Part shown: positions 34,936-43,585 of the stretch, piece after piece
Numbering within the stretch: position 1 is the first letter of the stretch
Layout: each line of letters begins with the position of its first letter
From: Acidimicrobiia bacterium
GTDB taxonomy: Bacteria > Actinomycetota > Acidimicrobiia > Acidimicrobiales > Poriferisodalaceae
Direction of reading: 5' to 3'
Assembly (NCBI GenBank): GCA_012960315.1
Contig: DUBN01000038.1
Span: 1-63,636, forward strand
Length of the DNA stretch: 63,636 nucleotides
Made by a program: the position numbers and the translations under genes
Notes under the pieces: generated by a model
The model's input: the letters and a program-made list of their open reading frames with translations, nothing else
What the model was told of the DNA's origin: nothing
Databases searched by the model: none

Positions 34936-36042
34936 TTAAGAGACCCGAACTGGCATTAACAGATAAAGAAAATCTCCACCTTGACTTGACCGAAGCACAG
35001 CGGGTTTTAAAGCGTCGAGAGTTTCAAGAACCACTTCATCCCCAAGTGCAGCTTCTAAACCTTGGATCAGATAGTCCGGATTGAATGCAACGGTGAGTTC
35101 GTCACCGTCATACTGAGCATCTACCTCTTCGTGGGCTTGGCCTACGTCTTGTGTCACGGCCATTAATTCCACACAGTCTGACTTCTGGGTAAGTCTCAAA
35201 GGGGTGGTATCTCTCGCCATAAGTTTCACCCGCCGAACCGCTTCTAATAGCGGTTCCCTACCAATAGTGAGTTGGTTGGGATAGCTACTAGGAATGAGTT
35301 GTCGGTAATTAGGGAACTCCCCCTCTATGAGTCGCGTGGTTACCTGAACCTCACCGTCTTTGACTGAAACATTAAAGGTGACTTCCCGTTCACCCAAACG
35401 AACCCTCACTTCTTCTGATTCACCTAAGACGCGACTTAGTTCATCAAGAGCTCGCGAAGGGACAAGTACTTTTTGGCCTTCGCTAAGAACGGTTGCATCA
35501 GGAAGGTCACGAACCGCGAGACGATAAGAATCTGTGGCCACCAAACGAAGACCGCCATCTTCAGCTGACATCAACACACCAGTCAAAATTGGGCGAGCAT
35601 CATCACTACTTGCGGCTCTAACAACTTGTTTAAGACCAGCCGCAAGATCAGCAGTAGCAACTGTGACTTCGTCACCGCTCGGATCTGCAAGAACAGGAAA
35701 ATCATCTACCGGGAGCGTGCGCACCGAGAACTGTGACCGTCCTCCAACGATTTTCGCCTCTTCCCCAGAAACTTCGACTTCCACCGCTCCTGAATCAAGG
35801 GATCGCACAATATCGACTGCTATGCGCGATGGGAGCACCGCCTCCCCTGGTTCAGTTACCGCAACAGAAACCGACGCTCTCACGGTGATTTCTAGGTCAG
35901 TTCCTGTGATGGTTAGGAGATCGTCGCGAGCTGCGAGGTGAATACCTGTAAGTACAGGCAGAGCGCCACCGCGACTACTCACAGCTCGGCTTGCCGTTCC
36001 TAATTGCTCGACGAGTGCATCACGTTCACATCGGAATTTCAC
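34936..36042 (-). CDS. dnaN: DNA polymerase III beta subunit (sliding clamp)
   Basis: A 368-residue clamp with the usual three domains: starts MKFRCERDALVEQLGTASRA, with TGTDLEITVRA, DSYRLAVRDLP and the C-terminal LYLLMPVRVS, close to the canonical LMPMR-type end. The start codon is GTG after AGAGAGGAAG. It follows the DnaA-box cluster after dnaA. Confidence 0.98.
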   Translation of the reverse strand: MKFRCERDALVEQLGTASRAVSSRGGALPVLTGIHLAARDDLLTITGTDLEITVRASVSVAVTEPGEAVLPSRIAVDIVRSLDSGAVEVEVSGEEAKIVGGRSQFSVRTLPVDDFPVLADPSGDEVTVATADLAAGLKQVVRAASSDDARPILTGVLMSAEDGGLRLVATDSYRLAVRDLPDATVLSEGQKVLVPSRALDELSRVLGESEEVRVRLGEREVTFNVSVKDGEVQVTTRLIEGEFPNYRQLIPSSYPNQLTIGREPLLEAVRRVKLMARDTTPLRLTQKSDCVELMAVTQDVGQAHEEVDAQYDGDELTVAFNPDYLIQGLEAALGDEVVLETLDALKPAVLRSSQGGDFLYLLMPVRVS

Positions 36043-36272
36043 GTCGAACTTCCTCTCTTTACGTAGGTTTTAAAATTTAATAGTGGCAATAGGTCCTGTG
36101 GATTGTGGACAATAGGGTGAATCCGCTGGTCAATCATTGTTTCTTTATCGACACTACTGTCCACCGCTGCCCACAGGGAACCCCGCTGCGTAAAGAAAAC
36201 TCTTGATTTCTGTGGATAAGTCGAAATTGTCCACGAGGTCTCCACAATGCCGTCCAGAACCTTATCCACGGC
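36043..36272. promoter_or_regulatory. oriC: Likely chromosomal origin (oriC): DnaA-box cluster in the dnaA-dnaN spacer
   Basis: 230 bases with several DnaA boxes: perfect TGTGGATAA at 36211-36219, TTATCCACG at 36262-36270, TGTGGACAA at 36104-36112 and TTGTCCACG at 36227-36235, plus weaker TGTGGATTG at 36097. An AT-rich stretch TTTTAAAATTTAATAG at 36068-36083 is a candidate unwinding element. The dnaA-dnaN spacer is the known origin in mycobacteria and Streptomyces. Boxes occur in both orientations. Confidence 0.8.
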
Positions 36273-37736
36273 TTATGGGGACTTAATATCGGAGATCAAA
36301 GCGCTTACTTGGTCGTATACCTGTCGACGTTCAGCCATTTGGTTTCCCACTTTTTCAACGGCATGCATCACTGTTGTGTGGTCTCGTCCTCCGAATTCCC
36401 TAGCAATGGCTGGGTAACTCAGATCAGTTAATTCTCGAACCACGTACATGCTTATTTGACGTGCTTGCACCAGACTTCGATGGCGGCGCTTGCCTTTCAG
36501 TTCCTCAATGTCATAACCGAACATTTCGGAGGTTGCATTGATAATGACTTCAGAAGTAATCGGTCTCGACTGGTTGCTGTGAATAATGTCTCTCAATACT
36601 CGTTCGGCTAAATCAACAGTTAATGGTTCATCTGTTAATGACGCATAGGCACTGACCCGGATTAGTGCACCTTCAAGCTCGCGAATGTTGTTGGTAATGA
36701 GCTCAGCGATGAATTCCAGTACTTCGTCAGGAACAGCGCTCCCCCCAACTTCAGTTTTCTTCCGCAGGATCGCCAGTCTGGTTTCGACGTCAGGCGGTTG
36801 GATGTCTGTTATGAGGCCCCATTCAAATCTGCTACGTAACCTGTCTTCTAATGTCGCAATGTTTCTTGGCGGGCGGTCAGAAGACAAAATGACTTGGCGC
36901 CCAGCTCCATGAAGAGAGTTGAACGTATGGAAAAACTCTTCTTGTAGACCTTCTTTGCCTTCCATGAACTGAATGTCGTCGATCAACAACACGTCGATAT
37001 CGCGGTAGCGCCTTTTGAAGGTGTTGGTGGTTGAGGTTCGAATACCTTCAACAAATTCATTAAGGAAGGTTTCACTTGAAACGTAACGTGCTGTGTAATT
37101 GGGGTAAGTGCTTCTGATGTAGTGCACGATCGCTTGGAGCAAATGGGTCTTGCCTAGTCCAGCGCCTCCGTGAATGAACAGAGGGTTATAGCTGCGGCCA
37201 GGGGTTTCGGCGACTGCCAGCGCAGCAGCGTGGGCGAATCGGTTACTTGTGCCAGTTACGAATGATTCAAAGGTGTACAGAGGATGAACCGTCTCGGTGT
37301 AGGAGTCCCTCCGCTCGGGGCTTCGATGGCTCTCGATTTGGGTGGGTCTGTCAAGCCGATCTTGGAGGTCCGGGGCTGAAGGAGGTTCTTGCCGAATCTG
37401 TGGTGCCTCAGCGATACCCACAGAGGTATTGAGTTCCGGCTGAACTTCGATGTCAATTACGGCTGTTTCACAACCAGCATCGGCTAACGCTGCTTGCACC
37501 ATGGGTAGGTAGCGGTTCAACACGCGATCACGAATGACACCGCTAGGCGCTACGAGAACGACTCTCTCAGGTGACATTGCCACCATGTGGAGGTCGCGAA
37601 ATGATGTCAACCACACGGCCTCTGACACTTGGCTCCGAAGCAAACTCTTGCAGGTCGTCCAGGTTGAGTCGAAATTCAACGCGTCAAGCCGGGTAACGTC
37701 ATTTTGGTCTGAGTTACTTACTGTTTCATCAGCCAC
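36273..37736 (-). CDS. dnaA: Chromosomal replication initiator DnaA
   Basis: A 487-residue AAA+ initiator. Domain I covers residues about 15-95, with a variable linker to about 150. Domain III has Walker A HGGAGLGKTHLL and Walker B DVLLIDDIQF. Domain IV carries the DnaA-box-binding signature GGRDHTTVMHAVEKV. The start is GTG with GTGAGG upstream. Autoregulation is plausible, as DnaA-box-like sequences flank the gene on both sides. Confidence 0.98.
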   Translation of the reverse strand: MADETVSNSDQNDVTRLDALNFDSTWTTCKSLLRSQVSEAVWLTSFRDLHMVAMSPERVVLVAPSGVIRDRVLNRYLPMVQAALADAGCETAVIDIEVQPELNTSVGIAEAPQIRQEPPSAPDLQDRLDRPTQIESHRSPERRDSYTETVHPLYTFESFVTGTSNRFAHAAALAVAETPGRSYNPLFIHGGAGLGKTHLLQAIVHYIRSTYPNYTARYVSSETFLNEFVEGIRTSTTNTFKRRYRDIDVLLIDDIQFMEGKEGLQEEFFHTFNSLHGAGRQVILSSDRPPRNIATLEDRLRSRFEWGLITDIQPPDVETRLAILRKKTEVGGSAVPDEVLEFIAELITNNIRELEGALIRVSAYASLTDEPLTVDLAERVLRDIIHSNQSRPITSEVIINATSEMFGYDIEELKGKRRHRSLVQARQISMYVVRELTDLSYPAIAREFGGRDHTTVMHAVEKVGNQMAERRQVYDQVSALISDIKSP

Positions 37737-38187
37737 AAGGCCTCACAAATCAAGCCGTGTGGAAAACCTGTGGCTGCTGTGTAAAACCCTAGGATCCACC
37801 CGTTCGTGGGTTGTGGAACCTAGCACTCCGTGGCGGACAATAGGTAAAATACTACTTAAAGTGATAAGTTCTTACGAATAGGGTTTGAATCAACACGTTG
37901 CGCGCGAGAATCTGGTCAGCTTTACGAGCCTTGAGGTCTTTAGAGAACAGAGTTCCTATTTCAAGGCAATGTCCTCTAGGCTGATGTTGTTCGGGTGTAG
38001 TCAAGAGACTCGCCAGACAAGACTTATCTAAAATTCCTATTCCGACGTCCATATCGTTGTCCTTGTGAAAGGAAATCCTGGATTCTAGACGTATCCGCAA
38101 CCGCTCATAACGTTGCCGTCGAGTTTCCTCCCCCTTTCGTCTTCCTCAGCGACAGGCGTATCCACGGCCAAATTGGAGGCCGCCACC
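37737..38187. other. dnaA-rpmH divergent intergenic region
   Basis: About 450 bases carrying the divergent promoters of dnaA (minus) and rpmH (plus). Imperfect DnaA boxes are visible (TGTGGAAAA near 37751, TGTGGAACC near 37813) and an AT-rich GGTAAAATACTACTTAAAG tract near 37843. An 82-codon minus-strand frame (37852-38100) has no recognisable homology and I do not call it. This spacer may contribute to origin function. Confidence 0.5.
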
Positions 38188-38322
38188 ATGAAACGTACTT
38201 TTCAACCAAATACTCGTCGTAGGGCCCGTCGCCATGGGTTTCGTCATCGCATGTCAAGCAAAGCTGGACGTGTCATCCTCAAGTCGCGTCGCGCCAAGGG
38301 CCGCCAGCGGCTGAGCGCTTGA
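38188..38322 (+). CDS. rpmH: 50S ribosomal protein L34
   Basis: A 44-residue, highly basic protein: [19 protein letters not shown], then the conserved [21 protein letters not shown] at 38188 is preceded by TTGGAGG with eight bases of spacing. It is the first gene of the classic rpmH-rnpA-yidD-yidC cluster. Confidence 0.98.
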   Translation: MKRTFQPNTRRRARRHGFRHRMSSKAGRVILKSRRAKGRQRLSA

Positions 38323-38645
38323 TTGAAAGTTGTAGCCAGCGAAGCGATTTTGCGATACTGAACCGAGCAAAACGGGTATCTGGCCGCATTTTGTGGATGA
38401 TGTTTTCCCCCGACGTAACCCTTGACCACCCGCGTGTGGCCTATGCCATCGGTCGCGCTCGAGGAACCGCAGTGCAACGAAATCGCTTGCGACGCCAAAT
38501 TCAGGCAGTTCTACGCGAGAAAGGTACCACCGTTCTCAATGGTCGTTACCTCATTGGAGCCCGTGTTCCTGCGGTTTCAGTGACTTATCCACAAGTGCGT
38601 GACGACATTGTTGAATTAATGAAGAAAACCCGAGAATTAACATGA
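38319..38645 (+). CDS. rnpA: Ribonuclease P protein component
   Basis: A 108-residue basic protein that binds the RNase P RNA for 5' maturation of tRNAs. The family core is [13 protein letters not shown] and the RNR motif lies in [20 protein letters not shown]. The start is TTG at 38319, overlapping the rpmH stop; no stronger start fits the family N-terminus. The RNA partner is not in the window. Confidence 0.93.
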   Translation: MIESCSQRSDFAILNRAKRVSGRILWMMFSPDVTLDHPRVAYAIGRARGTAVQRNRLRRQIQAVLREKGTTVLNGRYLIGARVPAVSVTYPQVRDDIVELMKKTRELT

Positions 38646-38893
38646 GTTTGTTAGGCAAAGGGCTCTTAGGTGGAATTCGTTTATATCGGCTGTTTTCTAG
38701 CGGCCGTGTCCCTGTATGCCGGTTTGATCCGACTTGTTCCCAATACGCAATTGACGCCATAGAGGGCCATGGTGGTTTACGAGGCACTTTTTTTGCTGTG
38801 CGTCGCATCATACGTTGCCATCCGTGGGGTGGTCAGGGGTACGACCCAGTGCCAACCCTGGTACACGAAGCTGAGGTCCAATGTTCAACTTGA
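38642..38893 (+). CDS. yidD: Membrane protein insertion efficiency factor YidD
   Basis: An 83-residue YidD protein: [33 protein letters not shown] and [17 protein letters not shown], with the conserved cysteines and the HPWxxGGxDPVP-like end. Overlaps the rnpA stop by ATGA and reaches into yidC, so all are translationally coupled. It assists YidC-dependent insertion. Confidence 0.96.
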   Translation: MSLLGKGLLGGIRLYRLFSSGRVPVCRFDPTCSQYAIDAIEGHGGLRGTFFAVRRIIRCHPWGGQGYDPVPTLVHEAEVQCST

Positions 38894-39891
38894 TTGCCCG
38901 AGTGCTTGCTTGGCTGTACGACTTTTCGGGTAGCTATGCGATATCGATTGTCCTTTTGACCATGCTAATCATGCTGGTACTGACTCCGTTGACCCTTAAA
39001 GGCACCCGCTCCATGATGCGGATACAAGAGCTTCAGCCGGAACTTAAGCGGATACAAACGCAACACAAAGGTGACCGTCAAAAGATAAACGAAGAAACCA
39101 TGGCTCTGTACAAAACACACGGAGCCAACCCACTATCTGGCTGTCTCCCCACCCTGGTCCAGCTCCCAGTGTTCCTTGTTCTCTACCGGGTCATTAATGG
39201 AATGACGAAGATCGGTGGTGACGGGATCCCAAATCCTTCCTACCTGGACAAAGAATCACACCTATATCAGGACTTAGTCGCCGATGGCGGCGAAATGGTT
39301 TCCTTCGGCATCGACTTGTCGGAAGCCGCGAAAGACGTCATACAGGCGAACTTTGTGGATGGACTCCCCTACCTCGGCCTTGTGGCCGTCACTTTTGTTT
39401 TGTCCTTCCTCCAACAAGCACAAATGAAGTCACGTAGAGGCGATGCTGCTGCGCAAAACCCGCAGATGGAAATGTTGATGAAAATCATGCCCTACATGCT
39501 TCCTGTGTTCGCATTTGTGGTGCAGGCAGCGCTTGGGGTCTATTTCATTGCTTCGAGCCTTTACCGCATCGGGCAGCAAGCATTTATTCACAAGACGATG
39601 AAACCTGTGATTGTCGGCGGGTCAAGCACGATCGAAGCTGAAGTTGTCGAGGAAAGTGAACCTCCCACAAAAGACGTACCTAACCGGCGCTCTCAAAAAG
39701 CTGTAGCGGCCGAGGATGAACGTCGCGACGCACGCGAACAGCGCAGCAAGAAACGTCAATCCGGAAACCGTAAAGACTCCCCCAAAGGTGGAACATCTAA
39801 GCCAAAGAAGCCTAAAAATGAGCCGGAAGCGAAACCGATTCAGTCCAAACGCACATCAGGCGATGGGCGAACTAGAAAGCGGCGGAAGTAA
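38881..39891 (+). CDS. yidC: Membrane protein insertase YidC
   Basis: A 336-residue YidC/Oxa1 insertase. An N-terminal membrane helix is followed by [20 protein letters not shown], the coiled-coil cytoplasmic hairpin ([20 protein letters not shown]) and [19 protein letters not shown]. The C-terminal 90 residues are a charged, Lys/Arg-rich tail ([10 protein letters not shown] and similar) that may contact the ribosome. Starts within the end of yidD. Confidence 0.95.
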   Translation: MFNLIARVLAWLYDFSGSYAISIVLLTMLIMLVLTPLTLKGTRSMMRIQELQPELKRIQTQHKGDRQKINEETMALYKTHGANPLSGCLPTLVQLPVFLVLYRVINGMTKIGGDGIPNPSYLDKESHLYQDLVADGGEMVSFGIDLSEAAKDVIQANFVDGLPYLGLVAVTFVLSFLQQAQMKSRRGDAAAQNPQMEMLMKIMPYMLPVFAFVVQAALGVYFIASSLYRIGQQAFIHKTMKPVIVGGSSTIEAEVVEESEPPTKDVPNRRSQKAVAAEDERRDAREQRSKKRQSGNRKDSPKGGTSKPKKPKNEPEAKPIQSKRTSGDGRTRKRRK

Positions 39892-39897
39892 CCAGAC

Positions 39898-40449
39898 ATG
39901 GATTGGATCGTGACAACTGGCCCCACCGTGGCCGACGCAGTGGAAATAGCGCTCGACGAACTTTCAGTTGCTAGGGAAGATGTGGAATTTGAAGTAGTCG
40001 CTGAGCCGAAAATATCGATCTTTGGCCTGCGACGAAAACCAGCTCAAGTGCGCGTTCGTGTTCGACCCGTCGCCCCGCCGCCCAAACGGGACAGACGCCA
40101 CCCTGAAAGAAATTCGAGAAATAGAAAACCTCGAAACTCGGGGCGAAAAGACAAACCGGAAACCGGTGGCTCTTCAAGGAAGCGGACTGCACCAAATCCA
40201 AGTAAACCGCGCGGTTCAGACGACACCGGAACCCCTGAAAGAAGCGCATCAAAGGTTGACAAAGGCCGTGGCCAGAAGTCTGACGCTAAGCCAGCCCACG
40301 CAGGAAACCGCCGGAAACGGACGATCAGCCCGGCACAGACGCCCCCCCAAACAAAATCATCGAACATACGTTCGAATCAAACAACTGACGACGACCAGGC
40401 GCCAACAAAAGCGCCCACAATTCGACGAATCCGTAAGATCGACCACTAG
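39898..40449 (+). CDS. Stand-alone Jag N-terminal domain protein with basic tail
   Basis: A 183-residue protein. Residues 1-60 match the Jag_N domain (VTTGPTVADAVEIALDELSV and EPKISIFGLRRKPAQVRVRV). The remainder is a low-complexity Arg/Lys/Pro/Ser tail without fold. In most bacteria Jag_N is fused to the KH-R3H RNA-binding module; here a stop codon ends this gene and the KH-R3H protein is encoded separately 36 bases downstream with its own ribosome-binding site. Probably both still function together at the membrane insertion/cell-division site. Confidence 0.82.
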   Translation: MDWIVTTGPTVADAVEIALDELSVAREDVEFEVVAEPKISIFGLRRKPAQVRVRVRPVAPPPKRDRRHPERNSRNRKPRNSGRKDKPETGGSSRKRTAPNPSKPRGSDDTGTPERSASKVDKGRGQKSDAKPAHAGNRRKRTISPAQTPPQTKSSNIRSNQTTDDDQAPTKAPTIRRIRKIDH

Positions 40450-40484
40450 GGACCAAGTCCCGGAATGAGAAGCAGGAGACTGCG

Positions 40485-40973
40485 ATGACTACTGAAACCA
40501 CCGTAGAAGAACAACAGAAGATGGTTGGTGAGTTCCTAGAGGGACTCGCCAAATCGTTTGGTATTGAAGCGACCATTCAACACGTTGCCGCTGACGAAGA
40601 CAGCTTCGAAGTGAATTTGGATGGCGACGATAAAGAATTAGGGCTCCTTATCGGTCCCAAAGGGAACCACTTGGTTGCCATGCATGAAGTGTGTAAAACC
40701 ATGTTGCAACGTCGGCTAGCTGGCATGGACCGCGCTCGTGTCCGCGTAGACGTTGGGGGTTATAGGGCCCGGCGACGTGAAGCTCTCCAGGCCTACGTCC
40801 AGGAACTAGCCCAAAACGTGATTTCCTCAGGGGTAGAAAAAGGGTTAGAACCAATGAATGCGGCTGATCGCAAGGTCGTGCATGATGCCGTCAATGAAAT
40901 TGATGGGGTGTCTACGGTTTCGGTTGGCGACGAACCTCGCCGGCGAGTCGTGTTGACCGTTGCTAGCGACTGA
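40485..40973 (+). CDS. jag: KH-R3H RNA-binding protein (Jag/KhpB C-terminal module)
   Basis: A 162-residue RNA-binding protein: KH domain with LLIGPKGNHLVAMHEVCKTM (GxxG variant), and R3H domain with MNAADRKVVHDAVNEIDGV and SVGDEPRRRVVL. AGGAG lies six bases before the ATG, confirming an independent start. It lacks the Jag_N domain, which is encoded by the preceding gene. KhpB-type proteins bind many transcripts and affect cell-wall growth. Confidence 0.93.
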   Translation: MTTETTVEEQQKMVGEFLEGLAKSFGIEATIQHVAADEDSFEVNLDGDDKELGLLIGPKGNHLVAMHEVCKTMLQRRLAGMDRARVRVDVGGYRARRREALQAYVQELAQNVISSGVEKGLEPMNAADRKVVHDAVNEIDGVSTVSVGDEPRRRVVLTVASD

Positions 40974-40981
40974 TTGGTCTG

Positions 40982-41596
40982 ATGAGGCGGCTTGAGCTAG
41001 CGGCCGTGTTTGAACAGTCCCAAGTCCTCGGTTACATAGGACCTGGAAACATCGATGAACACATAGAGCATGCAAGAGCCCATCTTGACGCGGCAAGCCC
41101 CACAAAAGGTTCAAGATGGTGTGATTTGGGCTCTGGCGGCGGACTGCCAGGTCTGGTAGTCGGGCATGACCGCCCGGATCTGCGAATAGTTCTTTTGGAT
41201 AGGTCAACTGCGCGAACAAATTTCTTAGATCAAGCCGTTATCGATTTAGGCCTTGAACAGTCTGTCGAAGTGCTGACTGTTGACGCTGCAGTTGTTGGCC
41301 ATCGCGGCGAGCATCGAGGGACTTACGACGGGGTGTTTAGCCGATCGTTCGGATCGCCAGCGATAACTGCGGAATGTGCCGTGGGGTTGTTGCGACTTGG
41401 TGGCCGGCTTGTTGTTAGTGAGCCGCCTGACCCAGCAGTGGACCGTTGGCAACAAACCATTCTTCACTCTATGGGATTTGGTGAACTGGAGTTCCTAGTT
41501 ACATCCCCACGGTTTGTCTCTATCTCACTGGTTAGACCTACAAGCAATGAATTGCCGAGAAGTTGGAAGAAAATAATTAAGGCCCCGATGTTTTGA
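40982..41596 (+). CDS. rsmG: 16S rRNA (guanine-N7)-methyltransferase RsmG
   Basis: A 204-residue SAM-dependent methyltransferase that modifies G527 of 16S rRNA. The SAM loop is CDLGSGGGLPGLVVG; LLDRSTARTNFLDQAVIDLG and VFSRSFGSPAITAEC follow. Starts 8 bases after jag. Position between jag and parA is standard. Confidence 0.95.
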   Translation: MRRLELAAVFEQSQVLGYIGPGNIDEHIEHARAHLDAASPTKGSRWCDLGSGGGLPGLVVGHDRPDLRIVLLDRSTARTNFLDQAVIDLGLEQSVEVLTVDAAVVGHRGEHRGTYDGVFSRSFGSPAITAECAVGLLRLGGRLVVSEPPDPAVDRWQQTILHSMGFGELEFLVTSPRFVSISLVRPTSNELPRSWKKIIKAPMF

Positions 41597-41612
41597 ACAG
41601 AAAACTGGCACA

Positions 41613-41628
41613 TGTTCCACGTGAAACT
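41613..41628. promoter_or_regulatory. parS: parS site (one or two mismatches)
   Basis: TGTTCCACGTGAAACT, matching the bacterial parS palindrome TGTTTCACGTGAAACA except at position 5 and the last base. ParB binding and CTP-dependent spreading nucleate at such sites. It lies 16 bases after rsmG. Confidence 0.85.
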
Positions 41629-41643
41629 AAGAAAACCTCTTGT

Positions 41644-41659
41644 TGTTTCACGTGAAACA
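41644..41659. promoter_or_regulatory. parS: parS site (perfect)
   Basis: TGTTTCACGTGAAACA, the exact 16-bp consensus palindrome, 31 bases from the first parS and upstream of parA. Two closely spaced sites here would organise origin segregation and may autoregulate parAB. Confidence 0.97.
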
Positions 41660-41791
41660 ACGCTTTGTTGAAAGCAAACACGCTGAAATGGCGGTTCTTT
41701 GGTTGAGAGTGCTTGACCCAGATGGTTGCAAGGACTGAGATGAGTACCAGAGAGATGGGCCCCCGGGCTTATCTGAAAGAGTCGGAACTTC

Positions 41792-42586
41792 ATGACCCGT
41801 GTCCTCGCGATTGCTAACCAAAAGGGTGGCGTGGGTAAGACCACGACAGCTATTAGCGTTGCGACAAACATTGCTTTGGCGGGATGGCGCACCCTTCTCA
41901 TCGACGCAGACCCACAGGGAAACGCGACGACCGGGTTTGGGATTAACCCACGAACCCTGGAAAGTTCTACCTACAACGTCTTGGTTCAACAGCTCCCCAT
42001 AAGCGCGGCACGAGTTCCAACCGAGGTTGACGGGTTGGACTTGTTGCCCTCAAATCTTGATCTTGCAGGAGCTGAAGTTGAGTTGGTTCCCATGTTCAGT
42101 CGAGAACTGAGACTTCGTTCGGCTATTTCGTTGGTCGCTAACGAGTACGACTATGTTCTGATTGATTGCCCGCCGAGTCTAGGAATGGTCACCGTTAATA
42201 GTCTCGCTGCCGCTCGTGAAGTGCTCATCCCTGTCCAATGTGAGTACTACGCGTTAGAGGGCCTAGGTCAGCTGCTAAGCAACGTGGATCTAATTCGTCA
42301 GAATCTCAACCCTGACCTAGAAGTTACGTCCATCGTCCTGGTTATGTACGACGCCCGGACCCGCCTCGCTGAGCAAGTGGTAAGCGAAGTTCGGAGTCAT
42401 TTCGGAGATATGGTGCGCACGACAGTGGTGCCCCGTTCTGTTCGACTATCTGAGGCGCCTAGCTATGGCCAACCCATTGAGTTGTATGACCCAGCTAGTC
42501 GAGGCGCAGTCGCCTATCGCGAAGTCACCAAAGAAATATTGGATCAACAAGCCCCGGGTATGTCTATGCCCGAAAGGAGCCCGTGA
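41792..42586 (+). CDS. parA: Chromosome-partitioning ATPase ParA (Soj)
   Basis: A 264-residue deviant Walker ATPase: NQKGGVGKTTTAISVATNIA with the signature lysine, DADPQGNATTGFGI, and DYVLIDCPPSLG. Starts MTRVLAIANQKGG. Drives segregation of ParB-parS complexes by nucleoid-bound ATP cycling. parB begins at its stop codon. Confidence 0.97.
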   Translation: MTRVLAIANQKGGVGKTTTAISVATNIALAGWRTLLIDADPQGNATTGFGINPRTLESSTYNVLVQQLPISAARVPTEVDGLDLLPSNLDLAGAEVELVPMFSRELRLRSAISLVANEYDYVLIDCPPSLGMVTVNSLAAAREVLIPVQCEYYALEGLGQLLSNVDLIRQNLNPDLEVTSIVLVMYDARTRLAEQVVSEVRSHFGDMVRTTVVPRSVRLSEAPSYGQPIELYDPASRGAVAYREVTKEILDQQAPGMSMPERSP

Positions 42587-43536
42587 TGTCTAAACCACAA
42601 GGAGGATTGGGGCGTGGATTAGGAGCGTTAATCCCGACTGTGACGCCAGTTGATCGACAGGATAAAATAGCTAGTTCTCAACCTTTTGGCAGAGGAGAGC
42701 TTCATATTGGTTCATTTGATGGACCCTCCCAGGCCAGTGGGTACGTTGAATTGCCGTTAGATGCTGTGGTGGTGAATAAGTCCCAGCCAAGAAAGATTTT
42801 CAGTAACCGTGCATTGGAAATTCTTGCGGTTTCCATCAAAGAGTTCGGAGTGCTACAGCCGATTGTTGTCAGGCATACAAAAGATGCCCAAACATATGAA
42901 CTGATAGCGGGGGAGAGGCGGTGGCGAGCTTCCCGGCTTGCTGGCTGCAGCACCGTCCCTGCGATTATTAGGGCTTCAACCGACGAATCAAGTTTGGTTG
43001 AAGCGCTTATTGAGAATTTGCACCGAGAGGACTTGAACCCATTAGAGGAAGCCGCCGCCTTCCAACAATTGATCGATGATTTCGGAGTGACTCACGCGGA
43101 GTTGGCCTCCCAGATGGGCAAAGGACGGGCAACGATCTCCAATTCCTTGCGCTTGTTGGAATTGTCTACCGACGCGCAAGCAGCAGTTGTCGAAGGAAAA
43201 ATCAGCGCTGGACACGCTCGGGCGTTACTCGCGTGTGGTTCACAGCGCCAGCAGGTGGTTCTTCTCGAGAAGATTATTGCCGAAAACTTGTCTGTTCGAG
43301 ACGCGGAGAAGTTCACAAAAGATTCGGGTGTGGATAAACAGACGTCGTCTGCCTCTTCCCAAAGGGAAAATCGTGTTCCCCAGGCATCTATTTTGGAGGC
43401 ACAGACCCAGTTAAGTGAACGCCTAAATACCACAGTGAGTGTTCATTTGGGCAGTAAACGGGGAAAAATCACTATTGACTTTGCCACGGTAGGTGATCTT
43501 CAACGGATCTATGACATCATTTGCCACCAGAACTGA
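42586..43536 (+). CDS. parB: Chromosome-partitioning protein ParB
   Basis: A 316-residue CTP-binding clamp: N-terminal KPQGGLGRGLGALIP (ParA-stimulating region), CTPase motifs GERRWRASRLAG and ENLHREDLNPLEEA, a helix-turn-helix in SQMGKGRATISNSLRLLEL for parS, and a C-terminal dimer domain. ATG at 42586 follows AAAGGAG by six bases; a GTG three bases earlier is equally possible. Confidence 0.97.
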   Translation: MSKPQGGLGRGLGALIPTVTPVDRQDKIASSQPFGRGELHIGSFDGPSQASGYVELPLDAVVVNKSQPRKIFSNRALEILAVSIKEFGVLQPIVVRHTKDAQTYELIAGERRWRASRLAGCSTVPAIIRASTDESSLVEALIENLHREDLNPLEEAAAFQQLIDDFGVTHAELASQMGKGRATISNSLRLLELSTDAQAAVVEGKISAGHARALLACGSQRQQVVLLEKIIAENLSVRDAEKFTKDSGVDKQTSSASSQRENRVPQASILEAQTQLSERLNTTVSVHLGSKRGKITIDFATVGDLQRIYDIICHQN

Positions 43537-43585
43537 ACCGATCGAAGCCTGCTGTTCATAACCTGCGGATAAAGTGTTTGAGGTA

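Noticed and set aside
37852-38100. 82-codon minus-strand frame between dnaA and rpmH
   Set aside because: No homology recognised and it occupies the promoter/DnaA-box spacer; most likely non-coding.
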